From: an uncultured Anaerolineaceae bacterium
GTDB lineage: Bacteria > Chloroflexota > Anaerolineae > Anaerolineales > Anaerolineaceae
Direction: 5' to 3'
Length of the DNA stretch: 64,000 nt
NCBI GenBank assembly: GCA_938020565.1
Contig: CALIHP010000048.1
Span: 1 to 64,000, forward strand
Part shown: piece by piece, positions 43,901 to 50,078 of the stretch
Numbering within the stretch: the first letter of the stretch is position 1
Layout: every line of letters begins with the position of its first letter
The notes under the pieces: generated by a model
The model's input: the letters and a program-made list of their open reading frames with translations, nothing else
What the model was told of the DNA's origin: nothing
Database searches by the model: none
Made by a program: the position numbers and the translations under genes

Positions 43901-45828
43901 GTCACATAGGTCCGTGCATCGAGCTGCGAACCAAGCTGGGTCGCGCCCTGACCTACGTTCGCACTTTCCATCACAAAGCTCGGCGCCTTATACGTGTACC
44001 AGATCGGCGTACTCGGAACGGACAGTTGGCTCGGGACGTTCCCGCTAGGCAGGAGCAGTTCCTGATCAATCGAAACATAGTTACAGAAAGCGTTCAGGTT
44101 ATCTGAGCCGCTCCCATCCGGTTTACATTTCATCGGGGGCTGATCCAGTTGGGTCGTACTGCCCGGCTTGAACGGATATTGATGGAACGTTTCCTGATAC
44201 GGGTTAAGCAATTTCTCATCGAGGTGGATCGTGAATGCCCAGCCCGCGGGGAGCGTTTCCCCGGGGTCAAAAACAAATTCAAGACGATCGTACTTTCGGG
44301 TATTCCCGCCTAACGTCGCGTATGGCGCGCCCGCATCAGCCGCTGCAATCTGCGCTGCAACCGCAGCGTCCGCATCCGGATCGATATCCGTGAGATACGT
44401 ATCGCTTGAACCGGTGCTCGGCGTGACCGTAAGAACGTCGTACCCGCTTCCATCGCTTTTATAAGCGTGAATCTTAAGCTTCGAAACGATGGTCTGTTGA
44501 TAGGAATAGGGGCGGCTGGCAAAACGAATCTTCGAGATGAATAACCGCGGGTCGAGATTATAATCGACAATTTTGTTGATATGAAGCCCGTTGCTGTTGC
44601 GGTTTTTAACCGAAATTGAATGTCCAAAGTTCGCCAGATCCAGCGATCCGAGCGCAAAATTGCGCGTATCCGGCCAGTATCGATCTTTCGCCAGGTTCGT
44701 GGGCATCGACCCCAACAGCCTGAACTTGAGCGTATCCGCCGCATTGGAGAGCGTTTCAAACTGAGGATCATAATTAACAGGCTCCAGATCCTTAAGCGTT
44801 CCGCTCATGACTATCTCTTTATTGACGATCGCGTTCGGGTAGCGTAAACAGAACCCCTTATTATTCAGTCCGTCCGTGATTGCGTTTCGAATTTGAGTGT
44901 GATCGGTTGTGTCGGCAATCGCCCCTTTCACGTCATAATCCAGGACGAGCTGATTCCCGACCTGTGTCCAGCCGGGACTGAGCGCCGCATCAAAAACCGC
45001 CGTACAAGTCGATTGGACAGCTGTTCCCGAGCTCAAATCCACGCAGGGATACGTCGGCAGGTCAATAACCGCCTTCCCTTTCGGGAAATAGCGCATCTTG
45101 GCGCCAATGTTTGAAAAGTTCGGCGGATTCGCCGTCGTGACGTGATACCGAAGCGGAGATGTCTGAGCCGGGTCAATGTAGGTAAACCCGCCGCTCGTGA
45201 TTCCATTGCCGGCGTAAAGGTTTTGGTTATCGGCGTAGTTAGCATTATCAAAATCCGGAGAGCTATTAAAAAGCCACATCGTCGGCGGATCGTTCGCTAA
45301 GACGAACGGATTCGCCATAGGAGAGGCTTCCTCGATCAGGGAACCATCCGACGCGAACAGCTCCGTTTTCGGCGAAAAGACAACGCCGGCAGGAATGATG
45401 TTCTGAAGATGATTTAGGATATTGACGTCGAACGATCCTTTCGTGACCACCGAAATATCTTTCAACGAGACTTCGACATACACGTTATTTGCATCGGCAG
45501 TGACCTTATAGCTCTTAGCTAACGAATTTCCTGCGGTGTCAACTCTATAAAAGTGAGAGGCGCCGTTAAAATACTTTTTTGGAAACGTCAGCCGAAGCTT
45601 CGCCCCCGTCAACGTCGAGGTAAGCGTCGTACCGTCGATTTTGACGGACAAAACTTTCATATCACCATAATGATACCCCCCGACGGGATTCGTTGCCGTG
45701 CCCTGTCCGAGACGCGAAATGGAGACAATCGCTCCCCGACCCTGCGCGATCGCGGCGCCAGCGAAGCACAGGAATCCGATCGCGGCGATCAGCAGCCAAA
45801 TAAAACGAGTAAATCGGGTCATTTTCAT
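34975..45828 (-). CDS. Giant Cna-B adhesin with its own C-terminal sortase domain (3617 residues)
   Basis: The protein starts with a signal peptide (about residues 8-29). About 1000 residues of beta-rich head follow, with a conserved-repeat-like VYRIQINNQST section near its end. About 18 Cna-B modules (roughly residues 1045-3060) form the stalk, and a further beta domain precedes the C terminus. There LPRTGF (3450-3455) is followed by a full sortase domain (3477-3617) with His 3529 in ITAHVW, Cys 3593 in TLLTCED and Arg 3606/3607. Twelve modules keep both isopeptide residues. The protein therefore combines adhesin, sorting-like motif and transpeptidase in one chain; self-anchoring or polymerisation is inference. 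GGAGC precedes ATG 45828. Only the neighbouring Cna-B protein and the separate sortase share its features. Confidence 0.9.
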   Translation of the reverse strand: MKMTRFTRFIWLLIAAIGFLCFAGAAIAQGRGAIVSISRLGQGTATNPVGGYHYGDMKVLSVKIDGTTLTSTLTGAKLRLTFPKKYFNGASHFYRVDTAGNSLAKSYKVTADANNVYVEVSLKDISVVTKGSFDVNILNHLQNIIPAGVVFSPKTELFASDGSLIEEASPMANPFVLANDPPTMWLFNSSPDFDNANYADNQNLYAGNGITSGGFTYIDPAQTSPLRYHVTTANPPNFSNIGAKMRYFPKGKAVIDLPTYPCVDLSSGTAVQSTCTAVFDAALSPGWTQVGNQLVLDYDVKGAIADTTDHTQIRNAITDGLNNKGFCLRYPNAIVNKEIVMSGTLKDLEPVNYDPQFETLSNAADTLKFRLLGSMPTNLAKDRYWPDTRNFALGSLDLANFGHSISVKNRNSNGLHINKIVDYNLDPRLFISKIRFASRPYSYQQTIVSKLKIHAYKSDGSGYDVLTVTPSTGSSDTYLTDIDPDADAAVAAQIAAADAGAPYATLGGNTRKYDRLEFVFDPGETLPAGWAFTIHLDEKLLNPYQETFHQYPFKPGSTTQLDQPPMKCKPDGSGSDNLNAFCNYVSIDQELLLPSGNVPSQLSVPSTPIWYTYKAPSFVMESANVGQGATQLGSQLDARTYVTLCDFAMIKGLSVTALLPPGADYTGYAIETWNGGATNATIAPYVESETVIPDFQGTGLKAVKIKFKDFKTRDVWKNPPANGCVPLRIWFKLKINEDAIPMPLVSIYETKHAAQAGQIPSDKANEVHYFWKWEDVASITKETNASNRPYAAKDASGNLVFGIGNGVDTNPAHNPNTYPRPDVLDLNNDGSTSDLTIRMNATFNATIPTVVNSEKFIFPAGKPAGKTDAPVPLNEPYVYRIQINNQSTTSEGNVLIYDVLPRIGDTNYQIAGSTSPARNSQFDGVMTGPVTGNETDKYDIKYCTAPNPSMDPVVGVQDAGAGGCAWQAAVADWSAVTAVRIELKPGQKIEPLSKHYFDLPMIGPDTDSNYETGYDTSTNSFAVSYSMGALFGTSNSVTGVKNVAFPVKKIWRDGKTRPAVTIDLYADGVKVEDKSLTLTDANADPADENTWLGEFKNLPSVKSDGTRIVYTVKENRDGANGTELQNYQTTINGSVAQVGNIDGYTVTNQYVQPEIEIPVEKKWINGQTKRQPVELTLYRKIEGSADEPEAVPATTDGLIQITGKTCETTNPLTLIPSADATDANAEQTIAKTWCVHETNIAGQKYIYSVKETLPDPENWTVTHETTAAANGNPQLEKIKNTYKVPTYTTADPLIGTSTWINGPEGKPESYMQLSRTVPGGTAETVGDPIDVSTAAAIGTAATEANGDKKWTVEKKWDSLPKTDSMGRPYTYTLIETDANKAPLTPSGYDKTENGMEIVNTYRIEYVEIKGTKNWDGASTLKRPAITVGLYIKTEDGRFVKPESVGGDLLPAAIFTNGSTPGVTYETAGTVSVPESTAAGLLTQSFYWYVPKTYRNGSPVVYYFDEEIGDGLTPTGDPLTSTTAPANYEKTYAYDAATAAAYGEMAILNTYKPPLVNGDGKVTGDVKWVGGQESDRDSVTIELKRKRPTGAVEVIGTVTLDKNAAASHDWKNVWENLPKTDQATGEEFKYWIDDTAPQTNFDKVKNETTPTVITENDTLTLTYKYRSPKIEKFGNKVWIGGSSLTRPDVTLTLYRSIPSGTAEKVPAAELFTDAAHPASDYAAVNGVTIRDGDPLIVKWYTNEKNPDGIAYLFTIDEDENLTPLYVKTVDNGMLTVTNQYVSPKAEINAKKVWSGGAGSTRPAVTLTLYRKVAAGTAEKVPVSELFTKAGETYATENGVRIEDGTNPGNTEDAVVWYTNVNNPEGVPYEFSVDEELDTANPDSLKYRKTIDAATRTITNTYLSGLIGTKQWIGGEALPRPAVTLTLYRKSESMAAEEAVGSKTIDATMATGVAEGTASWENMPENDPQGKPYTYRVDETTVPTFADGTFKKVDDAGNELTGQNTGMIVRNKFFPNQVSKTGEIVWLDGGTLTRPAVRMQLYRITNGGTKEAVGAPVNIPDGTLSNVFTGLDERDPSGKLYTYMVDVVTVPGLYQKVDEDGTTEIPVNEDLKIHLRYIPPRITVTGTKNWVNGSALLRPAVELLLMQDGNLYGGSGDPKTIPAATAAGVATNTVEWTDLPKTQLDGTPYGYTVVETAAPANYTKAEAGQTVTNTYVPPMINNSNGDVTGEIEWIGGPDAKPAVTVTLKRKIAGGTETAIPVNPDATVPASSYWTTTQTWSGLPATDLDGNPYIYTLHHHSGSVGDYTREENGLKITYRYQSPTTDILGKKIWSKGQTLRQPIQLALFRQIGAAPAEQVPASELRLTPLTPGDPCASENPVTLTPDHTMAAADPDELTAGWCVAETNDVGQSYVYTVQEVSAGHPNFTKTQENATTVKNTFTPTLLNQVGRITWQGGPDPKPSVQITLRRVIEGQPPETVETGVALPPGTTEKTWPNLPATDDFGRPYTYTIHNDQPVPNYPNPNENGMEIVYRYVPPVIPLTGQKTWTNGQTLRAPIELALFRSVGGGTATQVPAAELRTITGLTCETANPVTLTPAAGESEPASVTLDAKWCVDETDFNGQPYTYTVQEVSGLTANWTKTEAGLLVTNTFRPTPFNQDGNLVMTKKWVGGLPTNVTFTLKRTTAGVAGSETVGTYTLTAANATAGNPKVWTEVVPNLTAMDQMGRPYTYTVEEAPVANFDTDIDNAALTVTNTYVVPRAPLQVEINWIGGPATPAATSVTVTDNKGNTYTVDFPAGGGTANTITLPITDSDGNPLTYTIRQPIVPENFTETIDQPGGIQLSEMTPNRLSLTNTYVPPKAEVTATKVWVNGEASVRPTIWFKLYRNVEGGPVQEVPLAEAPLVELPDGTVEAKWTGVELRDHADQPYIFTVKEVDASGADTEPANYEKSENGLTVTNTFVPPSGPIVGKKVWGLGPAPRPTVWLKVRRQVAGGPVEDVPSAAIQPLPDGTTDVTWPNVALMTLRGEPYTFTVQEVDSGGNDFTPAGYFKTETGLTAVNAKLSRLTVGVVVSPISDQKFGVEVRSDTDVRPTQDLDYNGEEAVTPSTVTHDNMNLEIYRISIPKLDTEVWGVDSISCVARPLDSTDPALDEPLTVDAKVDLHGALTGFFSIPQMPLEKDIRCTYSLRNLQAGRIVVQNTTYPNSSYSGFPDYNYATGGTGLQPFQLSTTSAPIVQEVTPGQYTIVQQNLEGWTTIDVIVTSSLHGRRPLKAMGDQRVGTYGYGPTGSFTATGWETTVTVTVEPKEEVKVLFVNVPPNTIMARKVTIPAGANDKFNFIGVLSGEIGDGEFLIKTGAVPDGKQWQTLELEREGWTKHSVKCVERGRIGTLETREEFYTMSAYYGLDDGEVIVCTFTNRMWGADENPDVDDPDLPPEYYINNGLPLPGGMAYTNGLPRTGFTPGAVTALPDQPVEKKYQASEMTLRIPKLNVRLGVTGVRKTDGNWDVSWLNGQAGYLEGSAYPTWAGNSVITAHVWDAYNNPGPFAGLKTLGYGDQVEIEAFGKTYVYEVRETKQVTEQDVETVMGAKDGTWITLLTCEDYSEKTDRYAYRRVVQAVLIEVK
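36640..42700 (-). repeat. Array of about 18 Cna-B modules
   Basis: Modules of about 110 residues, each opening with a K-x-W or I-x-W strand plus an RPAVTLTLYR-like strand and closing with a VTNTYV- or ITYRY-like strand. Modules 2, 12 and 14 carry the cysteine-pair variant (Cys-x3-Asn-Pro with Trp-Cys-Val). Confidence 0.8.
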
Positions 45829-46556
45829 TTTTACAGCTCCTATCCAGACGACAAAACAAATAATCTAATACATCTATTCAATTATTTAATCCCGAACGGA
45901 ATACGCCTGTCCCATTCCACATCATGGTCATATCCCATTTTTCGGCCTGATCTGCGTCGCCGCTATACACAGGCCTGACTTCCCGGCGAGAGAAGCAAAA
46001 CGCTGAACGCTCCTCCGATCGCTTTCGCAAACCACATCGACGCTGTCAGCAAACAGACCAGAAGATCATTCATTGCCGGACTTCGCCCATTCAGCCCTGA
46101 AAGCCTCATTCTATTACCTTATCTCGTTAGAACGACCGAGCTCTTTCAATCAGGCAGTCGTTCATTATACCTTTTTTCTACTTATTTTGTCAGACCGCTT
46201 ATTTTCTCATTAAGCCGCGTCCGCTTATCAATAAAGATTACATACATTATTCCGAAAGAACAATTCCCATACAGAATACGACAACCGCCCGCGTTCCCAT
46301 CCTGCCAATCCCAGATGACCGTGAATCCGCAGGTGAAGACAGTTCCCGGAAGAATGGAATAACGCTGACAGCGTGATATTCTATAAGAATTATAACGGGT
46401 TTTTATCAGGAAAATTCGGAGCCAAACCGATTAAAAAAAACACAGTGAATTTTTTCCATCTTTCCCTCTGAAAAATCATAGTTGAACGCGCCGCCCGAAT
46501 CCCCTACGCTTCGCTTAGCGTCATCATTTCGCGAATCAAAGAAAGGAAAACCACAC
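45829..46556. other. Long intergenic region between adhesin and phage head module
   Basis: About 730 bases with no supported gene on either strand and more AT-rich than the flanks. It must hold the promoter of the giant adhesin (AT-rich 45845-45895) and of the phage head genes. A small palindrome ACGCTGACAGCGT lies at 46362-46374, followed by AT-rich TATAAG and TATAAC words. The GAAAGGA site of the capsid gene is at 46541. No riboswitch, RNA gene or terminator could be recognised. It is the proposed right breakpoint of an inversion. Confidence 0.45.
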
Positions 46557-48452
46557 ATGACACAAACGAATCAGTCCAAAAATCAGCGCCGGGAAACGTT
46601 CCCGGTCGTCGGAACGCCTGAATCCGGCGGCGATTTCGAAATCGTCGCGATTTCCGCCGGAGAAGGGAACGGCTGGAAGTTCAGCGAAGACGTCCTCCGC
46701 CGTTCGCTCGCGCTTTTCGACGAAGCGCAGTGCTTCATTGACCATCTTCAACCCGGCGCCGGCGCCCGGCATTCCGTCCGCGACCTCGCCGGGATCCTGC
46801 GCGAGCCCCGCTGGGACGAACGCGCGAAAGCGATCTGCTGCCGGCTGACGCCTCTGGGACCGGCCGCAGAGCTGCTGAAACGGGTCGGGGCGGCCGTTTT
46901 AGCCGAACCGGATATCCGCTCGAACGTCGGCTTTTCCGCCGACCTCGGCTTCAGCGCCGACGGCCGCGTCGTTACCGAGCTGAAACGCGTTTACTCGGTC
47001 GATCTGGTCGTGAATCCGGCGCGCGGCGGCGCGTTCAAAGCCGCGCTCGAAAAACTGTCGCTCGCAAACGGCGGAGAATTCGATTCGCTCCGCGACGCGT
47101 TTAGCGTTCGCGGCGAAGAATCCAAACGCGAAACGGACGCCGAAAAAAAGCTCTGCGCCGCGCTCCTGGACGAATCGCTCCGCGCCGCCCGGCTCCCCGC
47201 CCCGGTCGGGGACCGGATCCGCGCGAAGTTCGCGGGAACCGTCTTTTCGCCCGAGGCGCTGCGCGCTGAAATCGAAGACGCGAGCGTCATGCTCAGCGCG
47301 ATGACCGGGCGCGAGGCAGTCCGCGGCGTTTCCCCCGCCGCTTCCGTGCGGATGACCGACGGCACGGACGAAATGACCGCGGCGCTGCATGACCTTCTCG
47401 GCGCGGAACGGCCCGCGGAGCTGAGCGGGATCCGGACCGCGCGGCTGAGCGGAATCCGCGAATTTTATACGTTGGTAACCGGAGACGTCGATTTTCATGG
47501 CGGCTACGATCCCAGCCGGGCGCAGTTCGCGACGACCGCGGACCTGCCGGGAATCCTGAAAAACGCGCTGAATAAGCTCGTGGTCCAGCGCTGGGATGAG
47601 CTCGGTCGGAGCGGCTACCGCTGGTGGGAGCCGATCGTCACCGTTGAACATTTCAACAACCTGCAAACGATCAGCGGCGTCCTCGTCGGCGAAATCAACC
47701 TGCTCCCGAGCGTCAACGAAGGCGCGCCGTACGCGCCTCTCGGCGTTAAAGAATCGAGCGAAAGCGGGAGCTGGACTAAGTACGGCGGTTATCTCGGGCT
47801 GACGATCGAGATGTTCGAGCGCGACGACACGCTTCGCCTCCGGCAATTTCCGCAGAAATTAGCGACCGCCGGGCTGCGCCGAATCTCAGCGCTCGTCGCC
47901 GCCGTTTTCACGGACAACGCCGGGACCGGACCGACGCTCGCCGACGGGAAAAACGTCTTCGACGCGGCGCATCATAATTCAGGGACGGAGCCGCTGAGCG
48001 CCGAAGCCTGGGAAAAAGCTTCCGCCGCGATCTATAACCAGCCGCTCCTGATCCCGACCGGCGGGGTCCAGCCCAAACAGGCCGTCGACGCCCGCTACCT
48101 GATCGTCCCGCGCGGACTGCGGCTGACCGCCGAAAGGATCCTGTACCCGACGCTCGCTTATGCGCCGACGATCCACAGCGAAAATCTCCAGCGCGGCCAT
48201 CAGGGCGACGTCCTGACCTGTCCGGAGTTCAGCGACGCGAACGATTGGGCGGCCGTCGCCGATCCGAAGCTGACCCCCGCGATCTTTATCGGCGAACGCT
48301 TCGGGCTCCTTCCCGAAATTTATATCGCCGACGGTCAGGTCAGCGGCGCGCTGTTTACCCATGACGAGGTCCGGATCAAAGCGCGTCATTTCCTGTCGGT
48401 CTTCACGGCGGACCACCGCCCGCTGTATAAATCGAACGTCGCCGGCGAATAA
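46557..48452 (+). CDS. Phage prohead protease-major capsid fusion (Mu-like)
   Basis: A 631-residue protein from ATG 46557 (GAAAGGA site; the 25 upstream codons lack one). The N-terminal part (about residues 12-175) looks like a head-maturation protease/scaffold, with FIDHLQPG and SNVGFSADLG carrying the likely His and Ser. After a helical linker, residues from about 300 on match Mu-gpT-like major head subunits: YRWWEPIVTVEHF, LPSVNEGAPYAPLG, EMFERDDTLRLRQFPQ and VFDAAHHNSG. Protease and capsid are usually separate genes, so the fusion is notable. It starts a five-gene plus-strand module without terminase or recognisable tail genes. Confidence 0.8.
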   Translation: MTQTNQSKNQRRETFPVVGTPESGGDFEIVAISAGEGNGWKFSEDVLRRSLALFDEAQCFIDHLQPGAGARHSVRDLAGILREPRWDERAKAICCRLTPLGPAAELLKRVGAAVLAEPDIRSNVGFSADLGFSADGRVVTELKRVYSVDLVVNPARGGAFKAALEKLSLANGGEFDSLRDAFSVRGEESKRETDAEKKLCAALLDESLRAARLPAPVGDRIRAKFAGTVFSPEALRAEIEDASVMLSAMTGREAVRGVSPAASVRMTDGTDEMTAALHDLLGAERPAELSGIRTARLSGIREFYTLVTGDVDFHGGYDPSRAQFATTADLPGILKNALNKLVVQRWDELGRSGYRWWEPIVTVEHFNNLQTISGVLVGEINLLPSVNEGAPYAPLGVKESSESGSWTKYGGYLGLTIEMFERDDTLRLRQFPQKLATAGLRRISALVAAVFTDNAGTGPTLADGKNVFDAAHHNSGTEPLSAEAWEKASAAIYNQPLLIPTGGVQPKQAVDARYLIVPRGLRLTAERILYPTLAYAPTIHSENLQRGHQGDVLTCPEFSDANDWAAVADPKLTPAIFIGERFGLLPEIYIADGQVSGALFTHDEVRIKARHFLSVFTADHRPLYKSNVAGE

Positions 48453-48510
48453 GCGCCGCGTACTGGATCTTCATTGTTACATTAATTAATGAAAGGAAGG
48501 AACCACAATC

Positions 48511-48735
48511 ATGAAACAAGTCCTCACCTCACGGAAATTCTGGGCGGCGCTCGTCGCCCTCCTCTACTCGTTTCTGAGCGCGCTCGCGCCCAGCTTCCCG
48601 ATCAGCGAAGAGCTGGCGGTTAACGTCGTGACCGTTCTTGCCGCTTATATTCTCGGCGTCGCGCTGGAAGACGGGCTCAGGGGATCGAACCCGGCTCCGA
48701 AACGGCCCGCGACAAAGAAATCGCCGGAAGCCTGA
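48511..48735 (+). CDS. Small phage membrane protein, possibly holin-like
   Basis: This 74-residue protein has an LTSRKFWAALVALLYSFLSA first helix and a second hydrophobic helix (about 36-53), separated by a short PSFPISEE turn, with a basic Pro/Lys tail. Short proteins of this pattern occur in many phages, often annotated as holins. A GAAAGGAAGG site precedes it. It sits between the capsid and the next structural gene, an unusual place for a holin, so a head-associated membrane role cannot be excluded. Confidence 0.6.
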   Translation: MKQVLTSRKFWAALVALLYSFLSALAPSFPISEELAVNVVTVLAAYILGVALEDGLRGSNPAPKRPATKKSPEA

Positions 48736-48772
48736 AGCGCACGGAGAGCGGAATCGCCGGGTGAAGCTGCCC

Positions 48773-48835
48773 TGAGGATAAGGGGACACCCCTTATCCTC
48801 AAAAAATCCCGGCTTCAGCGGGGACACGCCCCGCT
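48773..48835 (+). other. Two strong hairpins between phage genes
   Basis: Perfect 13-base arms (48773-48785 and 48789-48801) close on the 3-base loop ACA. A second hairpin pairs AGCGGGG (48817-48823) with CCCCGCT (48829-48835). Both share a GGGG-ACA-C core. Neither is followed by T residues on the plus strand, so RNA processing, stability or translational control is more likely than termination. Confidence 0.55.
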
Positions 48836-48856
48836 CCTGACATCAGAGGGAATACT

Positions 48857-49513
48857 ATGCGCAACGATTTCACCTTTTATCTCAACCTGATCCGCGGTCT
48901 CGCCGCTGACGAAGCCGGAAAGCGTTTCCCGGATGCGATGCTTCGATCCGCGCTGCGTCAGGCGCTGAACGATTATCAGCGCGCCTTTCCGAGACTGCGA
49001 ACCGTCCCGGCGCGCGCCGCCTTCGTCGACGAATTCAGTCTCAGGATCAACGTCCCGGTCCCAGAGGACGAGATCATCGTCGGCCTGCGTCTCCCCAATC
49101 CTGAAAGCGAGATCGTCCTCCTCGAAGGCGACACGGTCCACCGCGAAAACGGCCACCTCCTTCTCCGGCTCGCTCCCGAACTCCATCGCCGCGTCCGCCG
49201 GATCGGCGCTTCGAAAATCGATCTCGTCCTCAGCGCGCCGCAAACCGTCGCTGGACTCGACGAAAACATGACCGAAACGACCGTCCCATCGCGGCACGCG
49301 TCGACGCTCGCGAAAGGAGCCGCGGCGGCCGCGCTCCGTATTCGTGCCGCCGCCGTAACCGAGGTTCATGGGAAACGCGTCGAAGAAATAACCGCGCTCA
49401 GCTCGGCGGCGAAAACGCTCTTCAGCGAATTCCGCGGCGAGCTTGCCGAACTCGGAATGACGGAAACCGGCTGCATCAGCGCGCTCCCGAACGGACCGTC
49501 TTTTCCGATCTGA
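48857..49513 (+). CDS. Phage structural or adaptor protein, unassigned
   Basis: This 218-residue protein was not recognised at family level. It begins with a helical DFTFYLNLIRGLAAD segment and LRQALNDYQRAFP, an arrangement seen in head-tail connector proteins that follow capsid genes. A beta-rich middle and a final helical part (from about residue 150) follow. There is no signal or membrane segment. An AGAGGG site precedes ATG 48857. Position directly after capsid and small membrane protein, and 10 bases before the next gene, favours a head-completion role by context only. Confidence 0.5.
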   Translation: MRNDFTFYLNLIRGLAADEAGKRFPDAMLRSALRQALNDYQRAFPRLRTVPARAAFVDEFSLRINVPVPEDEIIVGLRLPNPESEIVLLEGDTVHRENGHLLLRLAPELHRRVRRIGASKIDLVLSAPQTVAGLDENMTETTVPSRHASTLAKGAAAAALRIRAAAVTEVHGKRVEEITALSSAAKTLFSEFRGELAELGMTETGCISALPNGPSFPI

Positions 49514-49523
49514 AGGAGGGAAA

Positions 49524-50042
49524 ATGAGCGAAAGGAACCCGCCGCCGGACTGGATCCCCGGCGAAAACTGCGACCTGATCCTGGCGCATGCGAATCATGA
49601 GCCGGTTCCGCTGGTCTGCGCGCCGACGCGCTATGATCCGACCGGTTCGCGCGTCCGGATCCATTACGAAGTCTATCCGAACGAGGACCCAAACGGACCG
49701 CCGCGAAAAATCCGCCATCTCTGGTTCCGTGCGCTGATCGCAGAACGGGTCCTCGCGCCGGACGGGTCGTTCTTCCCGGTCGACGGCGAAGCGCTGCGCC
49801 GGCGGCTGATCCGGATCTTCCGCGAAGAAAAAGACCTGACGTTGACGACGAGAGCCGGAACGATTCTCGGTCTTTATGGAAAGGATCATGTCGTCATCCG
49901 GTCGATCTACGCCGAAGCGGAAACGCTTGAAATTCATCTCAGCACGCTGAGCCTGAACGATCTTCCGCCAGCCGCGAAGGATACCTGGCTCGCCGAAGCG
50001 CTCAACGCGCGTTCCCGCTGGGGAACGGCCGTCTGGCGATAG
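49524..50042 (+). CDS. Phage structural protein, unassigned
   Basis: This 172-residue protein was not recognised. It is rich in beta-strand-like and charged segments, with no signal peptide. A strong AAGGAGGG site lies before ATG 49524, only 10 bases after the previous stop, so the two genes are co-translated units of the same module. By order it could be a head-closure or tail-terminator type protein; this is inference from position. Confidence 0.5.
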   Translation: MSERNPPPDWIPGENCDLILAHANHEPVPLVCAPTRYDPTGSRVRIHYEVYPNEDPNGPPRKIRHLWFRALIAERVLAPDGSFFPVDGEALRRRLIRIFREEKDLTLTTRAGTILGLYGKDHVVIRSIYAEAETLEIHLSTLSLNDLPPAAKDTWLAEALNARSRWGTAVWR

Positions 50043-50078
50043 CCCCGTTCCCTTCTATATTAAATAAGGAGTATTCAG

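Noticed and set aside
45845..46100. Possible c-di-GMP riboswitch upstream of the adhesin
   Set aside because: No conserved GEMM-type core could be found on the minus strand.
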